Shown: in pieces, positions 1 through 9,450 of the stretch
Position numbering within the stretch: position 1 is the first letter of the stretch
Layout of the letters: each line of letters begins with the position of its first letter
Assembly (NCBI GenBank): GCA_947165435.1
Contig: CAMVAI010000025.1
Span: forward strand, 1-39,405
From: an uncultured Prevotella sp.
GTDB taxonomy: Bacteria > Bacteroidota > Bacteroidia > Bacteroidales > Bacteroidaceae
DNA length: 39,405 nucleotides
Direction of reading: 5' to 3'
Position numbers and translations under genes: made by a program
Notes under the pieces: model-generated
Told to the model about the DNA's origin: nothing
Database searches by the model: none
What the model saw: only the letters and a program-made list of their open reading frames with translations

Positions 1-133
1 AGTTGAATGCCTTGGTGATGATGTCCACCTTCTTGCGGTGGCGCGATGCCAGATAGTTGTTCAACAGCCTTTGGAAGGCATCGTTTATCAGTTTGTCGTC
101 TGCGGCTTCACGCATCATCTGCTCTTCATCCAT
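1..133 (-). CDS. RelA/SpoT-type (p)ppGpp synthetase/hydrolase, N-terminal fragment
   Basis: Only the first 44 codons lie in the window; the gene runs off the left edge. The start is the ATG complementary to 131-133, giving MDEEQMMREAADDK and then LLNNYLASRHRKKVDIITKA. The 'HRKKV(D/E)IITKAFN' stretch matches the N-terminus that precedes the HD hydrolase domain in Bacteroidetes RelA/SpoT homologues, which make and degrade the stringent-response alarmone. It lies 41 bp downstream of the lytic transglycosylase on the same strand, in the usual Bacteroidetes order parA-parB-DUF5683-transglycosylase-relA/spoT. Identification rests on this short match plus synteny; catalytic residues are outside the window. 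Confidence 0.75.
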   Translation of the reverse strand, partial: MDEEQMMREAADDKLINDAFQRLLNNYLASRHRKKVDIITKAFN

Positions 134-174
134 ACCATGATTCCTTTCCTATACCTTATTATATTTTATATATA

Positions 175-1509
175 CTATCTCACTCTCAGCTTCTTGCCAG
201 CCCTGATGTTCGACCCCCTGATACCGTTCAGCCTTTTCAGCTTGGCTACGGTAGTGCCATTGCGCTTGGCAATCTCAGAGAGCGTCTGACCACGGCGCAC
301 GGTGACGCTGCTGCCACCGCGACGCGCCCTGGACGAACGCCATGCACGCCCGCGCTTGCCGCGTGAGTACCGTTTGCTCTTATGGTAGTAGGTGGGCACG
401 TCATCCCTCACTTCCACCTCGGTGCGGCGTGCCAGCAGCTCGTCCGACTTATGGTTGTACACCGAGTCTTCCAAATCGATAAACCGTGCCATCTCCGTCT
501 GCGGCAGCCTGATAGGCGACGGTGCCGTGGCTCCCGGCACGATGTCGCGACGGTACATGGGGTTCAGCGAGCGCAGCAGGTCGATATTGATGCCCACCAC
601 CTCGGCCACCTGTTCCAAGTGTACGTTCTTGCTCACCATCACGGTGTCGGTCTTGGCGGGCAGACGGGTGGTCATGGGGCAGATGTTGTGCTGCGAGTAG
701 TAGGTCATGATGTAGTTGGCGGCAATGAATGCCGGCACGTAGCCGCGCGTCTCCTTGGGCAGGTAGGGGTATATCTGCCAATAGTCTTTCTCGCCGTTGG
801 CACGGTGTATGGCCTTGTTGATGTTTTCCGGTCCGCAGTTGTAGGCGGCAATGACAAGGTTCCAGTCGCCGAAAATCTTGTAGAGGTCACTCAGATAGTG
901 GGCGGCGGCATACGATGCCTTGACGGGGTCGCGGCGCTCATCGACCAGCGAGTTGACCTGCAGTCCGTATTGCTTGCCGGTGGGCAGCATGAACTGCCAG
1001 AGGCCTGTAGCCCCTACCCTGCTGACGGCCAGCGGGTTGAGTGCCGACTCAATGATGGGCAGATACTTCAGCTCCAAGGGCAGCTGATAGGCTTCGAGGG
1101 CCTCTTCAAAGATAGGCATGTAGAAGTTGGAGGCCCCAAGCATGTAGCTGATGCTGTGGCGCAGGCGTCCGCTGTAGCGGTCTATGAATTTCTGCACCAC
1201 GTCGTTGTAGGCCATCTCCATGATGGTGGGCATGCGGCTGAGGCGGTCAATGTAGTCTTCCTTGCTATACACGGGGTTGACATCGCGCATGTTACAGTCG
1301 CCGCCCTCGTCCAGGTAGGTTCTGGCCATATAGAGGTTCAGCAGCGAGTCGAGGTCGTAGGTCATGGCTTCGGGGAATTCTATCACCTCCTCGTTGCCTT
1401 TATCGTCGGTCACCACTATCTCGTCTTCGTCGTCCTCGTCGTCTTCATTTACGCTTTGCGCCATCGTGTTAAGAGGCAGAAAGGCAAAAAGGCAAAAAAT
1501 TATCTTCAT
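175..1509 (-). CDS. LysM-containing lytic transglycosylase (MltD-like)
   Basis: A 444-residue exported peptidoglycan lytic transglycosylase, predicted to cut the MurNAc-GlcNAc bond to form 1,6-anhydro ends. A signal peptide (residues 1-18, ending TMAQ) is followed by an unusually acidic stretch (EDDEDDEDE, 22-30). The SLT domain follows, with the catalytic Glu in IESALNP (about E154), the motif SRVGATGLWQFM (163-174) and AAYNCGPENI (221-230). One LysM repeat closes the protein (about 398-444, VRRGQTLSEIAKRNGTT). A basic linker rich in Arg/Ser (about 375-395) separates the domains and probably adds contact with the wall or envelope. The gene lies between DUF5683 and relA/spoT on the same strand, 87 bp after DUF5683. 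Recognised by motif; the family call is firm, the subfamily less so. Confidence 0.92.
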   Translation of the reverse strand: MKIIFCLFAFLPLNTMAQSVNEDDEDDEDEIVVTDDKGNEEVIEFPEAMTYDLDSLLNLYMARTYLDEGGDCNMRDVNPVYSKEDYIDRLSRMPTIMEMAYNDVVQKFIDRYSGRLRHSISYMLGASNFYMPIFEEALEAYQLPLELKYLPIIESALNPLAVSRVGATGLWQFMLPTGKQYGLQVNSLVDERRDPVKASYAAAHYLSDLYKIFGDWNLVIAAYNCGPENINKAIHRANGEKDYWQIYPYLPKETRGYVPAFIAANYIMTYYSQHNICPMTTRLPAKTDTVMVSKNVHLEQVAEVVGINIDLLRSLNPMYRRDIVPGATAPSPIRLPQTEMARFIDLEDSVYNHKSDELLARRTEVEVRDDVPTYYHKSKRYSRGKRGRAWRSSRARRGGSSVTVRRGQTLSEIAKRNGTTVAKLKRLNGIRGSNIRAGKKLRVR

Positions 1510-1596
1510 GTCTTGTTTTTCTGTTGTTTATCTTGTTTACCTTATTAACTTGCTATACTTTATTTTATGAAAGGAGCTCTCGTCATTAGCCTGGCA

Positions 1597-2256
1597 TCAA
1601 AAGTTCAGTGTACAGCTCAGCCCTAACGACTGTGCGTCGAGCCGGCTCTCGCCGCTGTGGTTGGGCAGCACCGTCGGTTCCACCTTCAGACTCAGGTCCT
1701 TGGAAATGTCGAACACCGAGAGTTCTGCATCAACATAGGCATCGATAACGGAAAGCGCATAGACGCCAAGCATCACGAAGAAGCTCAGGTCGCGCCACCG
1801 GCGGTACTTGTCCTTACGGCTCTTGAAAATCTGCTTGTAGTGCTCTTCGTTGACCGATGTAATCTGCGTGCCCAGATGTAGGAACTTGTTGTAGCTGGCC
1901 GTGCCGGGGTCGTTGTCCATGATGTCGAGATAGGCCTGCGAATAGTCCTTGTACATCATGTTGTTCCATGTCAGCGCATAGATACAGCCTATAAAACCAC
2001 CGTAGATGATGGGCAGTTTCCAGTATTTGCGGTTGTATATCTGTCCTGCGCCGGGCAGCACCAGTGCCAGCCACAGGGCCCGTTGCGGGTTGGGAGCCCA
2101 CGTATTCCAGTCGCGCGCAGCTTTTCCGGCCACCTTCGCGCTATCGGCCGACACCTCTACGATTTCCGCCGGCTTTACTGCCGTGGAGTCCAACCGTTGG
2201 GCGTGTCCGCAGACCACCGCCATCAGCAGAGCGAGTATGGCTGCTATCCTACCCAT
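1597..2256 (-). CDS. DUF5683 family protein
   Basis: A 219-residue protein with a signal peptide (MGRIAAILALLMAVVCGHAQ) and the features of the Bacteroidetes DUF5683 family: PNPQRALWLALVLPGAGQIYNRKYWKLPIIYGG, then a hydrophobic segment (GGFIGCIYALTWNN) and a second near VMLGVYALSVIDAYVDA. The ALxPGAGQIYN-type motif (about 64-75) is shared with small membrane proteins of TM2 type. Function is unknown; the family nearly always follows parB. The start codon overlaps the last 8 bp of parB, so translation is probably coupled. Confidence 0.85.
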   Translation of the reverse strand: MGRIAAILALLMAVVCGHAQRLDSTAVKPAEIVEVSADSAKVAGKAARDWNTWAPNPQRALWLALVLPGAGQIYNRKYWKLPIIYGGFIGCIYALTWNNMMYKDYSQAYLDIMDNDPGTASYNKFLHLGTQITSVNEEHYKQIFKSRKDKYRRWRDLSFFVMLGVYALSVIDAYVDAELSVFDISKDLSLKVEPTVLPNHSGESRLDAQSLGLSCTLNF

Positions 2257-3172
2257 TCGTCTGGTCTAATACGTTCATAATGCGCTCCAGCTGCTCTTCA
2301 TTGTCAAACTGGATGCTGATTTTTCCCTTCCCCTTGGGCGAACAGGTCATCTGCACCTTCGTCTGGAACAACTGTGACAGGCGGTCGCGCAGCACGCCAA
2401 ACTCCTCGGGCAGCTGGGCCTTGGAACTGATTTTCCCTTTGGCGGTCACCACGTCGTCGCCACTCTTCAGGGCCTGCACCATTTCCTCCACCTTGCGCAC
2501 GGAATAGTGCTGCTGCTGCACCTCGCGGAAGAGCTTGATTTGCTGCGACGGACTGTCGATGCTCAGCAGGGCACGGGCGTGCCCCATCTCTATCTCATGG
2601 TTCTTCAGTGCCATCTGCACCTGGGCAGGGAGCTTCAGCAGACGCATGAAGTTGGTCACCGCCGTGCGGCTCTTGCCCACGCGCTCGGCTATGCGGTTCT
2701 GCGTCATACCCGTCTCGTCAGCCAGATGCTGGTAGGCCAGTGCTATCTCTATGGCGTTCAGGTCTTCACGCTGGATGTTCTCCACCAAGGCCATCTCCAT
2801 GGCATTCTGGTCTTCTACGGTCACAATGTAGGCGGGAATCTTGGCCAGTCCGGCCAACTGAGAGGCACGCCAGCGGCGCTCGCCGGCTATGATCTGATAG
2901 CGGTCACCATCCAGCTTGCGCACCGTGATGGGCTGGATGATGCCCAACTCGCGGATGCTGCTTGCCAGTTCCTGAAGGGCCTCTTCGTCAAACTCGCGGC
3001 GCGGCTGGTTGGGGTTGGGGGTAATCTGCGTGATGTCTATCTCACTCAGGTTCGACGACCCCTGCGTCTGCACCTCGCTGGTGTCTATCAGCGCGTCCAG
3101 CCCGCGGCCACTACCGATGTCGTCCAGTCCGCGGCCCAACGCGTGGCTTGCATATTTCTTCTTTACTGCCAT
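2249..3172 (-). CDS. parB: Chromosome-partitioning protein ParB (Spo0J family)
   Basis: A 307-residue ParB, the CTP-dependent clamp that loads on parS sites and works with ParA in chromosome segregation. The N-terminus ALGRGLDDI is followed by ITPNPNQPRREFDEEAL, the nucleotide-binding GERRWRASQLAG motif, ENIQREDLNAIEIA, and the DNA-binding helix-turn-helix TQNRIAERVGKSRTAVTNF. The start chosen is the ATG at 3172 (MAVKKKYASHALGRG); a longer frame to 3199 exists, but its extra nine residues are unlike ParB and would overlap parA. It sits 16 bp after parA and overlaps DUF5683 by 8 bp. No parS-like 16-bp palindrome was noticed in the window, though this was by eye only. Confidence 0.95.
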   Translation of the reverse strand: MAVKKKYASHALGRGLDDIGSGRGLDALIDTSEVQTQGSSNLSEIDITQITPNPNQPRREFDEEALQELASSIRELGIIQPITVRKLDGDRYQIIAGERRWRASQLAGLAKIPAYIVTVEDQNAMEMALVENIQREDLNAIEIALAYQHLADETGMTQNRIAERVGKSRTAVTNFMRLLKLPAQVQMALKNHEIEMGHARALLSIDSPSQQIKLFREVQQQHYSVRKVEEMVQALKSGDDVVTAKGKISSKAQLPEEFGVLRDRLSQLFQTKVQMTCSPKGKGKISIQFDNEEQLERIMNVLDQTNG

Positions 3173-3188
3173 ATTCTGTGTTAATTTC

Positions 3189-3956
3189 TCATTTCTCATT
3201 TTTACTAATTATCTCCTTGGCCAGAGCCAGATGGTTCTTGGCACCAGTCGATTCGGCATCGTAGAGAATGACGGGCAGCCCGTGCGACGGACTCTCCGAG
3301 AGCTTCACGTTGCGCTGGATGACAGCCTTGAACACCAGCTCCTGGAAGTGGCGCTTCACCTCATCGTAGATTTGGTTGGCCAGACGCAGGCGCGAGTCGT
3401 ACATCGTGAGCAGGAAGCCCTCTATCTCCAGCTTCGGGTTCAGCTTCTGCTTGATAATCTTAATGGTATTCAGCAGTTTCGAGATTCCCTCCAAGGCAAA
3501 GTATTCACACTGCACGGGTATGATGACCGAGTCGGCAGCCGTCAGCGAGTTGACAGTGATAAGCCCTAACGATGGCGAGCAGTCTATCAGTATGTAGTCG
3601 TAGTCGCCACGGATGGGCTCCAGCAACTGGCCGATGACCTTCTCGCGGTTCGACAGGTTCAGCATCTCAATCTCGGCACCCACCAGGTCGATGTGGCTCG
3701 GTATGATGTCCAGTCCGTCAATGTCGGTGGTATAGATGGCGTCGCGCACGTCGGCCTTGTCGATGATGCACTCATAGAGCGAGCAGTCCACCTCCTGAAT
3801 GTTCACGCCCAGTCCGCTCGACGCGTTGGCCTGCGGGTCGGCGTCCACCACAAGCACCGTCTTCTCAAGTGTGGCCAGCGATGCGGCCAGATTGATGGTC
3901 GTCGTCGTCTTGCCTACGCCACCTTTTTGGTTGGCTAATGCAATAATCTTTCCCAT
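3189..3956 (-). CDS. parA: Chromosome-partitioning ATPase ParA (Soj)
   Basis: A 255-residue Walker-type ATPase that positions ParB-parS complexes over the nucleoid. It has the deviant Walker A KGGVGKTTTTINLA (about 11-24), the Walker A' aspartate in VVDADPQAN (36-44) and the Walker B-like ILIDCSPSLGLIT. The length is normal for chromosomal ParA. It is the first gene of the leftward cluster, served by a clear Bacteroidetes promoter at 3988-4019 and divergent from the large secreted protein gene. Confidence 0.96.
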   Translation of the reverse strand: MGKIIALANQKGGVGKTTTTINLAASLATLEKTVLVVDADPQANASSGLGVNIQEVDCSLYECIIDKADVRDAIYTTDIDGLDIIPSHIDLVGAEIEMLNLSNREKVIGQLLEPIRGDYDYILIDCSPSLGLITVNSLTAADSVIIPVQCEYFALEGISKLLNTIKIIKQKLNPKLEIEGFLLTMYDSRLRLANQIYDEVKRHFQELVFKAVIQRNVKLSESPSHGLPVILYDAESTGAKNHLALAKEIISKNEK

Positions 3957-3987
3957 ATAGCTATCTTTCTATGTACACAATAGGGTG

Positions 3988-4019
3988 CAAAGTTACGAAT
4001 TAGTAGGCAAACCACCAAA
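3988..4019 (-). promoter_or_regulatory. Promoter of parA-parB cluster
   Basis: Read on the minus strand this gives TTTG (4019-4016), a 20-bp spacer and TAACTTTG (3995-3988), a full match to the Bacteroidetes housekeeping sigma consensus TTTG-N19-21-TAnnTTTG. Transcription would start about 25-30 nt before the parA ATG. Confidence 0.85.
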
Positions 4020-4063
4020 TTTATTAGCTTTTGTTTTGAAAAAAGCGCGTAATACCGGCCTTT

Positions 4064-4100
4064 TGTGCAAAAATGCCTGCTCTGTGTGCAAAAATACCTG
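4064..4100 (+). repeat. Two 16-bp direct repeats, operator-like
   Basis: TGTGCAAAAATGCCTG (4064-4079) and TGTGCAAAAATACCTG (4085-4100) differ at one base. Their starts are exactly 21 bp apart, two helical turns, so a protein could bind both on one face. The second copy ends 8 bp before the -33 box of the rightward promoter, a classical activator position. They also lie between the two divergent promoters and could affect both. The binding protein is unknown. Confidence 0.6.
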
Positions 4101-4108
4101 TTGTGTCA

Positions 4109-4140
4109 TTTGCCATTCACAGGCTTTATCCGTAACTTTG
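4109..4140 (+). promoter_or_regulatory. Promoter of the 1723-residue secreted protein
   Basis: TTTG (4109-4112), a 20-bp spacer and TAACTTTG (4133-4140) match the Bacteroidetes promoter consensus exactly. The leader to the ATG at 4216 would be about 70 nt. Confidence 0.85.
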
Positions 4141-4215
4141 CATCGCACAAAACATTACCGTGTTAACTGACTGCATAGAGTCCACGCACAATCATTAATT
4201 ATATAAAGACCCATT

Positions 4216-7200
4216 ATGAAGCAATTACTACTACAAGCACTATTTACCCTGTGTCTGCTATTTATAAGTGGCATGGAGGCTAAGGCCGACGACTTCACCG
4301 TAGAGCGTGCAGTCAACCTGAGTCAGCTGACCTCATGGGCAGACATCAGCCAATTTATATGGCAGGAGATTGACCACGGCATTCAGGACAACCGTCAGGA
4401 GATGGATGCCCTCAAGACGCTGTTCTACGACCCTGCGCCCAAAGACACCGCAGGCTTCTACAACCAAATCTACAAGGCGCGCGACAACCAGTACATCGTG
4501 CTCCGGTTGGACAAGGCGAAGGGCAACCGCCCGTTCCACATCCGCGTGAGCGGTATCAAGAGTGCCACCGACCCCTCACAGAACACATCGAAGCTGTTCT
4601 CGGCTGAGAACTATGTCTATATCATGCCACCCATCGGCGAGACCCAGCTGGAGGTAAAGATATGGCCGCAGGGCGAAGGCGAGGAGAAGGCCAAGACCTA
4701 CACCTTCCACAGCCACAGCTACGGGTCGGCCTCGGTGCGCACAGTGATGCTCGACAAGAGCCGCATCGTGCCCGGCCACTACGACCTGCAACTCATCCGC
4801 TACAACAGCAAGACGGAGCAAAGCGACACCTCCTATATAGAGAAGATGGTGACGGACAAGCTCTACTCCTTCTACGACTACGTGGACGGCGACTTGGTGG
4901 AGGCCTATATCAGGACGCCAAGCACCAACGGCTACAAGCGCATCAAGCTGAATCACGACATGTGGGCCAGGGATGCCGTCACCCACATCAACGACAACTC
5001 GGTGACGGTGATGACGGGGCCGAAGATGCCCTTCCGTCAGCACAAGCGCCTGGACGCCCCCAACCCCACCTATATCGACTCGCGTCTGTTCTCCCACCAC
5101 GACACGCTGTGGGTGAACCTCTACCTCAACAACATACCCTCGCATGAGGCCGAAGGGCTGACCATGCACGCCGTGCTGGCCGACTTCGACAACACCCCCA
5201 TCGGCGAAAAACTGTTGGAATGGGGCAAAGACCCTGTGTCGGGACGCCTCTACGTGCTCACCGACGGCGAGCCCTGCACCATCGAGTGCTACCGCGACGG
5301 CTACCTGCCCAAACTCTTGCTCTATCCCGGCTCCTACGACCACGTGACGGGCATCATCCAGGGCAACCGCGAGGAGGCCGACATCTACCTGGAGCCCATT
5401 GAGAAGCCCATCACGTCGCCCACGGTGACCTCAGCCGTACTCTCCACCTTAGCACCCTCTACCGACTGTCGCGGCAAATTCTACGTCAGCGAGATACAGC
5501 AGGCCGACATCACACCCGTGCTGCTCACCGAGACCGTAAGCTACGACGAGTACGCCTCGCACATAGACACCCTCAAGATGGCCAACGGCATGCTGCTGCT
5601 CAACTACGCCCGCATGGAGGTGACCACGGTGGCGCCCTACTCCTACGGCACAGCAGGCGACATCACCCTGAAGAAGGTACACAATGCCGAGCAGAACGAC
5701 ATCCTCAAGGAGACGCTCGACGGCAACACCCGAGGCATCTACAGCCACCTGTTCGACTATACCTACTGGGCCACCAAGTTCGACCTGTGCAACTATCTGG
5801 ACACCTGCAAGACGGGACGCCCTGCCGTGGCCTTCGACGGCACTGTGGTGCGCCAACTGCCCATACTCAACAATCAATATGTCAACCTGCAGGAACTCCA
5901 CAAGAGCGTCAACGACGTCGCTCAGAAACGCCTGGAGGGTGACGAGGCCTCCGACACAGCATCGGGCTGGATTACCGACGTGGCGGGGGACAAGACTTTT
6001 AACCTCGGGCTGAAAATACCACTGACACCACCCACCTATGTCCGTTTCGGAATAGACGTTGACTTCTTCAAGACCAAGAAGATAGGAGTGGAATTTGCCG
6101 TCGGTGCAGGTATCGAGTACGACCTGATCAATAAGAAGAGCGATTACAACCCCGGGAAAGATCAGCAGCCGTACAAGGTGACGCTCACGTCGAAAAATGG
6201 CGAATTAGGCCCTCAGTCCACCTCGGACCTGACGCCTACTATCGTCAACCAGCTGAACATGTTGAATCTGGAGGTCAGCAATCTCGATACGCCAGACAAG
6301 ACGAAGGCATTCAAGGCGGGGGCCTATGTGGAAAGCTACAGCAGATACAGCATTCCGCTCAGCGTCAGCGGCAACGACTGGAAGCAGTGGCTCTCGGGCA
6401 TGCAGTACGTCGATGAGATGAGCATACGCGCCGAGGCCTACACCGCCCTTCAGTTCAAGCTCAATTTCCTCAACATGCTGTCGACACTGAGCAGCATGTC
6501 GGGCAGCGATAAACTGCAGAAATTCACGGATTGGTGTAACAAAAGCAAGTTGGGCACAGTCCTAAACACTGTTATACCCGCGCCGATTCAGGCAAGCATG
6601 GCGGCCAGGCTGAAAGTGAGCGCCGGCCTTTTCTCCTTTAAGAACACGGTGGAAGAGGGATGGAGCGACCCCGTCAAAAACCACATCGTCGCTTTTCAGT
6701 TCAGCGGGTCGGCATCTGTCAACGCTGCTGTGAAAGTCGGCATCAATGCCCTCATAGCCGGTGCGGAGCTGGGGCTCACGACTGGTGCCGGCATCAATTT
6801 CAGCTATGCTGGTGGCAGCCGCCTCGACCTCAGGCATCCCTTCTCAGGCAGTGCCTATAGCTGGTTTGCCGGCTGTGGCGCCTACTACAAGGTGAAGTTC
6901 CTCTGCTGGAGCAAGAAGGGCTCGTGGGAAGCCGGTCGCCTGACGGTGCAGCAGCGGCTCATCAAGCCCAAGAACTACAGGAATCCGTTCCACGAGAATT
7001 TCACGAAATATCTGAGTGGAGAGCCCGAGAACAGTTCGGCATCCCGCCTGCTGGCATCGCGCAGGGCCAGCTCGTCGCTGCCCGGCCAGTTTGTCACCGA
7101 CCTGATAGACTTCACCCAGCCCGTGAAGTACATTGCCGGAGGCGACAGCATCATCTATCAGGGCTCCTACGAAAGTCCCAACGACTACTGTGTGGAGGTG

Positions 7201-9387
7201 GCCTCCACCGGCGACCCCATCTACCTGAGCGACTGGCGGCTGGGCGGATGCACCGACTACGATGCAGCCTCCATTCCCGGCACCGACCTTGTGGTGCTGG
7301 AACAGGCCACCGGCAGGATTGCCGACAAGGACCTGGAGGACAGTCAGAAAATGGACGAGACGGTGAAGCGCGCCAGCCGCGTCTATGGCATCTACTACAC
7401 CAAGAAACATTCACGCACCAGGTGGTACAGCCCCCAACCCGTCTATAGTTCGGCCAATACCACCTCCTACCTGCCCCGTGTGGCGCTGGCCGACAACGGC
7501 AAGGGTGTGGCCATCTGGCAGGAAGGACTCTTCGAGAAGGGCAGCTGGGTGAGTGCAAAAGATAATGTGGAACTGTCCGACCTCGTGATGAACGGCCAGC
7601 TGATGCTGTCACGATTCGACGGCAACACGACATGGTCGGCACCCATACCGCTCCTCGCCCTCGGTGAGGACATGCAACTGAAGGACTACCGCATCACCTA
7701 CGACGGCACGACGGCCTTCATCATTGCCCGCAAGGTGAAGAGCGACGGCTCCAGCGAGAACATCTGCATGACCGTCGATGCGGGCGGCAAGGTGACCAAC
7801 CACGACATCGAGCAGACCGACGAACTGATGCGCCTGCGCCGCGTGGGCAACCTGAACATCGTGGCATGGACGGCTGTGGCCGACACGGCAGTGAACAGCA
7901 GCTGCTTCCGTGTGAAGAGCTACGGCATGGACGGCAAAGCACAGAAGGGCATCAACACCTCGCTGATACTGAACGAGACGAAAGTCGACGACTTCCGCCT
8001 GGTGCCCGACCTGCAGGCACAGTCGCTCAGAAACGTGGCACTGCTGTGGCGCGAGACGAAGAATGCCAACGACAGCACCAAGACAAGACTCATGTCGGCC
8101 CGACTGGTGCCACGTCAGGACGACAGTTTCGGCATCGGCATGCCCATTGCTGCGGTAACCGTCGCGGGCGGCAATGCCATCTATGGCTTCGACGGATATA
8201 TGAAGAATGAGAAGATTCAGGTGTGCTATGTCGCTGTAGATAGTACGGGCTACTCGCAACTCAACAGGACGGCGGCCTACTTCGGCAATGCCTTCGGATA
8301 CTCCATCGCCTTCAACAGTGACAACAACCAGGGTCTCCAGTGCAACAAGGACGAGATATCGCTGCTCGTCACCGTCAACAACTATGGCACGTCCACCATC
8401 AGCGAGTGCGTGTTCCTGGTGGATGGCATCGACCGCGAGTTCCCGCTCGACATGACCATCCCCGCCGGAGCATCTGCACAGGAGCGCGTCATCATACCTT
8501 ATACTGCGGGTAAGGGCGTGAACACCACCATGCGGGTGAAGTACGACGATGTGCTCGGTACGCAGCAGCAGACTTATGCCCGCTATTTGGCCCGCCGTGC
8601 CTCACGCCTGCAGAATGCCGCCGCCAGCAGGAGGGCAGACGATGCTGACAGCAGGGAGGATGCCGTCTATGAGCAGCACACATCTACGTTCTATCCTGAC
8701 TATCCGAGTTTTGAGTGCTTCGTGTCGGCTCAGCGAGTCGACAAAAATGGCGACAACCACATCACCATCTGCGTACGCGACAACTCACGTCACAGATTAA
8801 AGGGCAAAACCGCCTCCATCGCTGTGGGACTGAAGGAGTATCCGACGAATCCTATTATCTCCAAGAATCCCCAAGAGAACAAGTATGGAATAGGGTATTT
8901 GTTCGTCGATCCAGCATACAAGACCGATAAAGCAGGATGCATCAACGACTACGGCAGCTACCGTGCCGGCTACGTCACGCTGACGGTTCCTGCCGTCACC
9001 GAGAAGAAGGAACTGTATGTCGGTGCCGTGATGGCTATTTATGTCCCCTTCTTGGACTCCTTCTTCCCTGTTAACAGCACCGGTTCGTTCTTCAATAAAG
9101 GAAACTGCGGCATGGTGACGCTCTATCCGTCGGCAGAGACAACGGCCATTGAGAACGTATATGACAACGGCGATGCATCAGCCCGCATGCACGTCAGCCG
9201 CCAGGGCGGCAGTCTCGTGGTGACGGGCGTTGAGGCTGGCCAGCAGGTGCGCCTCTACGAGGTCAACGGTGCCATTCTGGCCCGACGCATGGCCGACCAG
9301 AGCGGCAAGGCCGTCTTCACCGTGCCTGCCGTCAGCGGCGTAGGACTCGTCTCGTCGGGCAAGGAAACCGTGAAGTTCGTGTACTAA
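4216..9387 (+). CDS. Giant secreted protein with CARDB-like domain and T9SS-type tail
   Basis: A 1723-residue protein of unknown function. A signal peptide (MKQLLLQALFTLCLLFISG...KAD, about 1-25) shows export. The N-terminal ~550 residues have many Tyr/Asp-rich segments of beta-sandwich character but no motif I recognise. A Gly/Ala-rich middle (about 590-930, e.g. IGVEFAVGAGIEYDL and AELGLTTGAGINFSYAGG) looks like beta-strand repeats. The region about 1060-1350 reads like a beta-propeller ('LPRVALADNGKGVAIWQEG' blocks). A CARDB-like segment (ISLLVTVNNYGTSTISECVF, about 1378-1397) follows. The C-terminus (VYDNGDASARMHVSRQGGSL ... GLVSSGKETVKFVY) resembles a type A sorting domain of the type IX secretion system, though shortened. 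First gene after a strong promoter with operator-like repeats; 63 bp before another secreted protein. Confidence 0.8.
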   Translation: MKQLLLQALFTLCLLFISGMEAKADDFTVERAVNLSQLTSWADISQFIWQEIDHGIQDNRQEMDALKTLFYDPAPKDTAGFYNQIYKARDNQYIVLRLDKAKGNRPFHIRVSGIKSATDPSQNTSKLFSAENYVYIMPPIGETQLEVKIWPQGEGEEKAKTYTFHSHSYGSASVRTVMLDKSRIVPGHYDLQLIRYNSKTEQSDTSYIEKMVTDKLYSFYDYVDGDLVEAYIRTPSTNGYKRIKLNHDMWARDAVTHINDNSVTVMTGPKMPFRQHKRLDAPNPTYIDSRLFSHHDTLWVNLYLNNIPSHEAEGLTMHAVLADFDNTPIGEKLLEWGKDPVSGRLYVLTDGEPCTIECYRDGYLPKLLLYPGSYDHVTGIIQGNREEADIYLEPIEKPITSPTVTSAVLSTLAPSTDCRGKFYVSEIQQADITPVLLTETVSYDEYASHIDTLKMANGMLLLNYARMEVTTVAPYSYGTAGDITLKKVHNAEQNDILKETLDGNTRGIYSHLFDYTYWATKFDLCNYLDTCKTGRPAVAFDGTVVRQLPILNNQYVNLQELHKSVNDVAQKRLEGDEASDTASGWITDVAGDKTFNLGLKIPLTPPTYVRFGIDVDFFKTKKIGVEFAVGAGIEYDLINKKSDYNPGKDQQPYKVTLTSKNGELGPQSTSDLTPTIVNQLNMLNLEVSNLDTPDKTKAFKAGAYVESYSRYSIPLSVSGNDWKQWLSGMQYVDEMSIRAEAYTALQFKLNFLNMLSTLSSMSGSDKLQKFTDWCNKSKLGTVLNTVIPAPIQASMAARLKVSAGLFSFKNTVEEGWSDPVKNHIVAFQFSGSASVNAAVKVGINALIAGAELGLTTGAGINFSYAGGSRLDLRHPFSGSAYSWFAGCGAYYKVKFLCWSKKGSWEAGRLTVQQRLIKPKNYRNPFHENFTKYLSGEPENSSASRLLASRRASSSLPGQFVTDLIDFTQPVKYIAGGDSIIYQGSYESPNDYCVEVASTGDPIYLSDWRLGGCTDYDAASIPGTDLVVLEQATGRIADKDLEDSQKMDETVKRASRVYGIYYTKKHSRTRWYSPQPVYSSANTTSYLPRVALADNGKGVAIWQEGLFEKGSWVSAKDNVELSDLVMNGQLMLSRFDGNTTWSAPIPLLALGEDMQLKDYRITYDGTTAFIIARKVKSDGSSENICMTVDAGGKVTNHDIEQTDELMRLRRVGNLNIVAWTAVADTAVNSSCFRVKSYGMDGKAQKGINTSLILNETKVDDFRLVPDLQAQSLRNVALLWRETKNANDSTKTRLMSARLVPRQDDSFGIGMPIAAVTVAGGNAIYGFDGYMKNEKIQVCYVAVDSTGYSQLNRTAAYFGNAFGYSIAFNSDNNQGLQCNKDEISLLVTVNNYGTSTISECVFLVDGIDREFPLDMTIPAGASAQERVIIPYTAGKGVNTTMRVKYDDVLGTQQQTYARYLARRASRLQNAAASRRADDADSREDAVYEQHTSTFYPDYPSFECFVSAQRVDKNGDNHITICVRDNSRHRLKGKTASIAVGLKEYPTNPIISKNPQENKYGIGYLFVDPAYKTDKAGCINDYGSYRAGYVTLTVPAVTEKKELYVGAVMAIYVPFLDSFFPVNSTGSFFNKGNCGMVTLYPSAETTAIENVYDNGDASARMHVSRQGGSLVVTGVEAGQQVRLYEVNGAILARRMADQSGKAVFTVPAVSGVGLVSSGKETVKFVY

Positions 9388-9450
9388 GTGAAAAGTGAAG
9401 AGTGAATGATTTGCTCCCGCCCAGAAGCAGAGCATGAAAACAGAATAATT

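Noticed and set aside
382..1548. 388-codon open frame antisense to the lytic transglycosylase
   Set aside because: Same kind of shadow; its sequence is rich in His/Val/Gly as expected from reversed codons and the sense gene is a clear family member.
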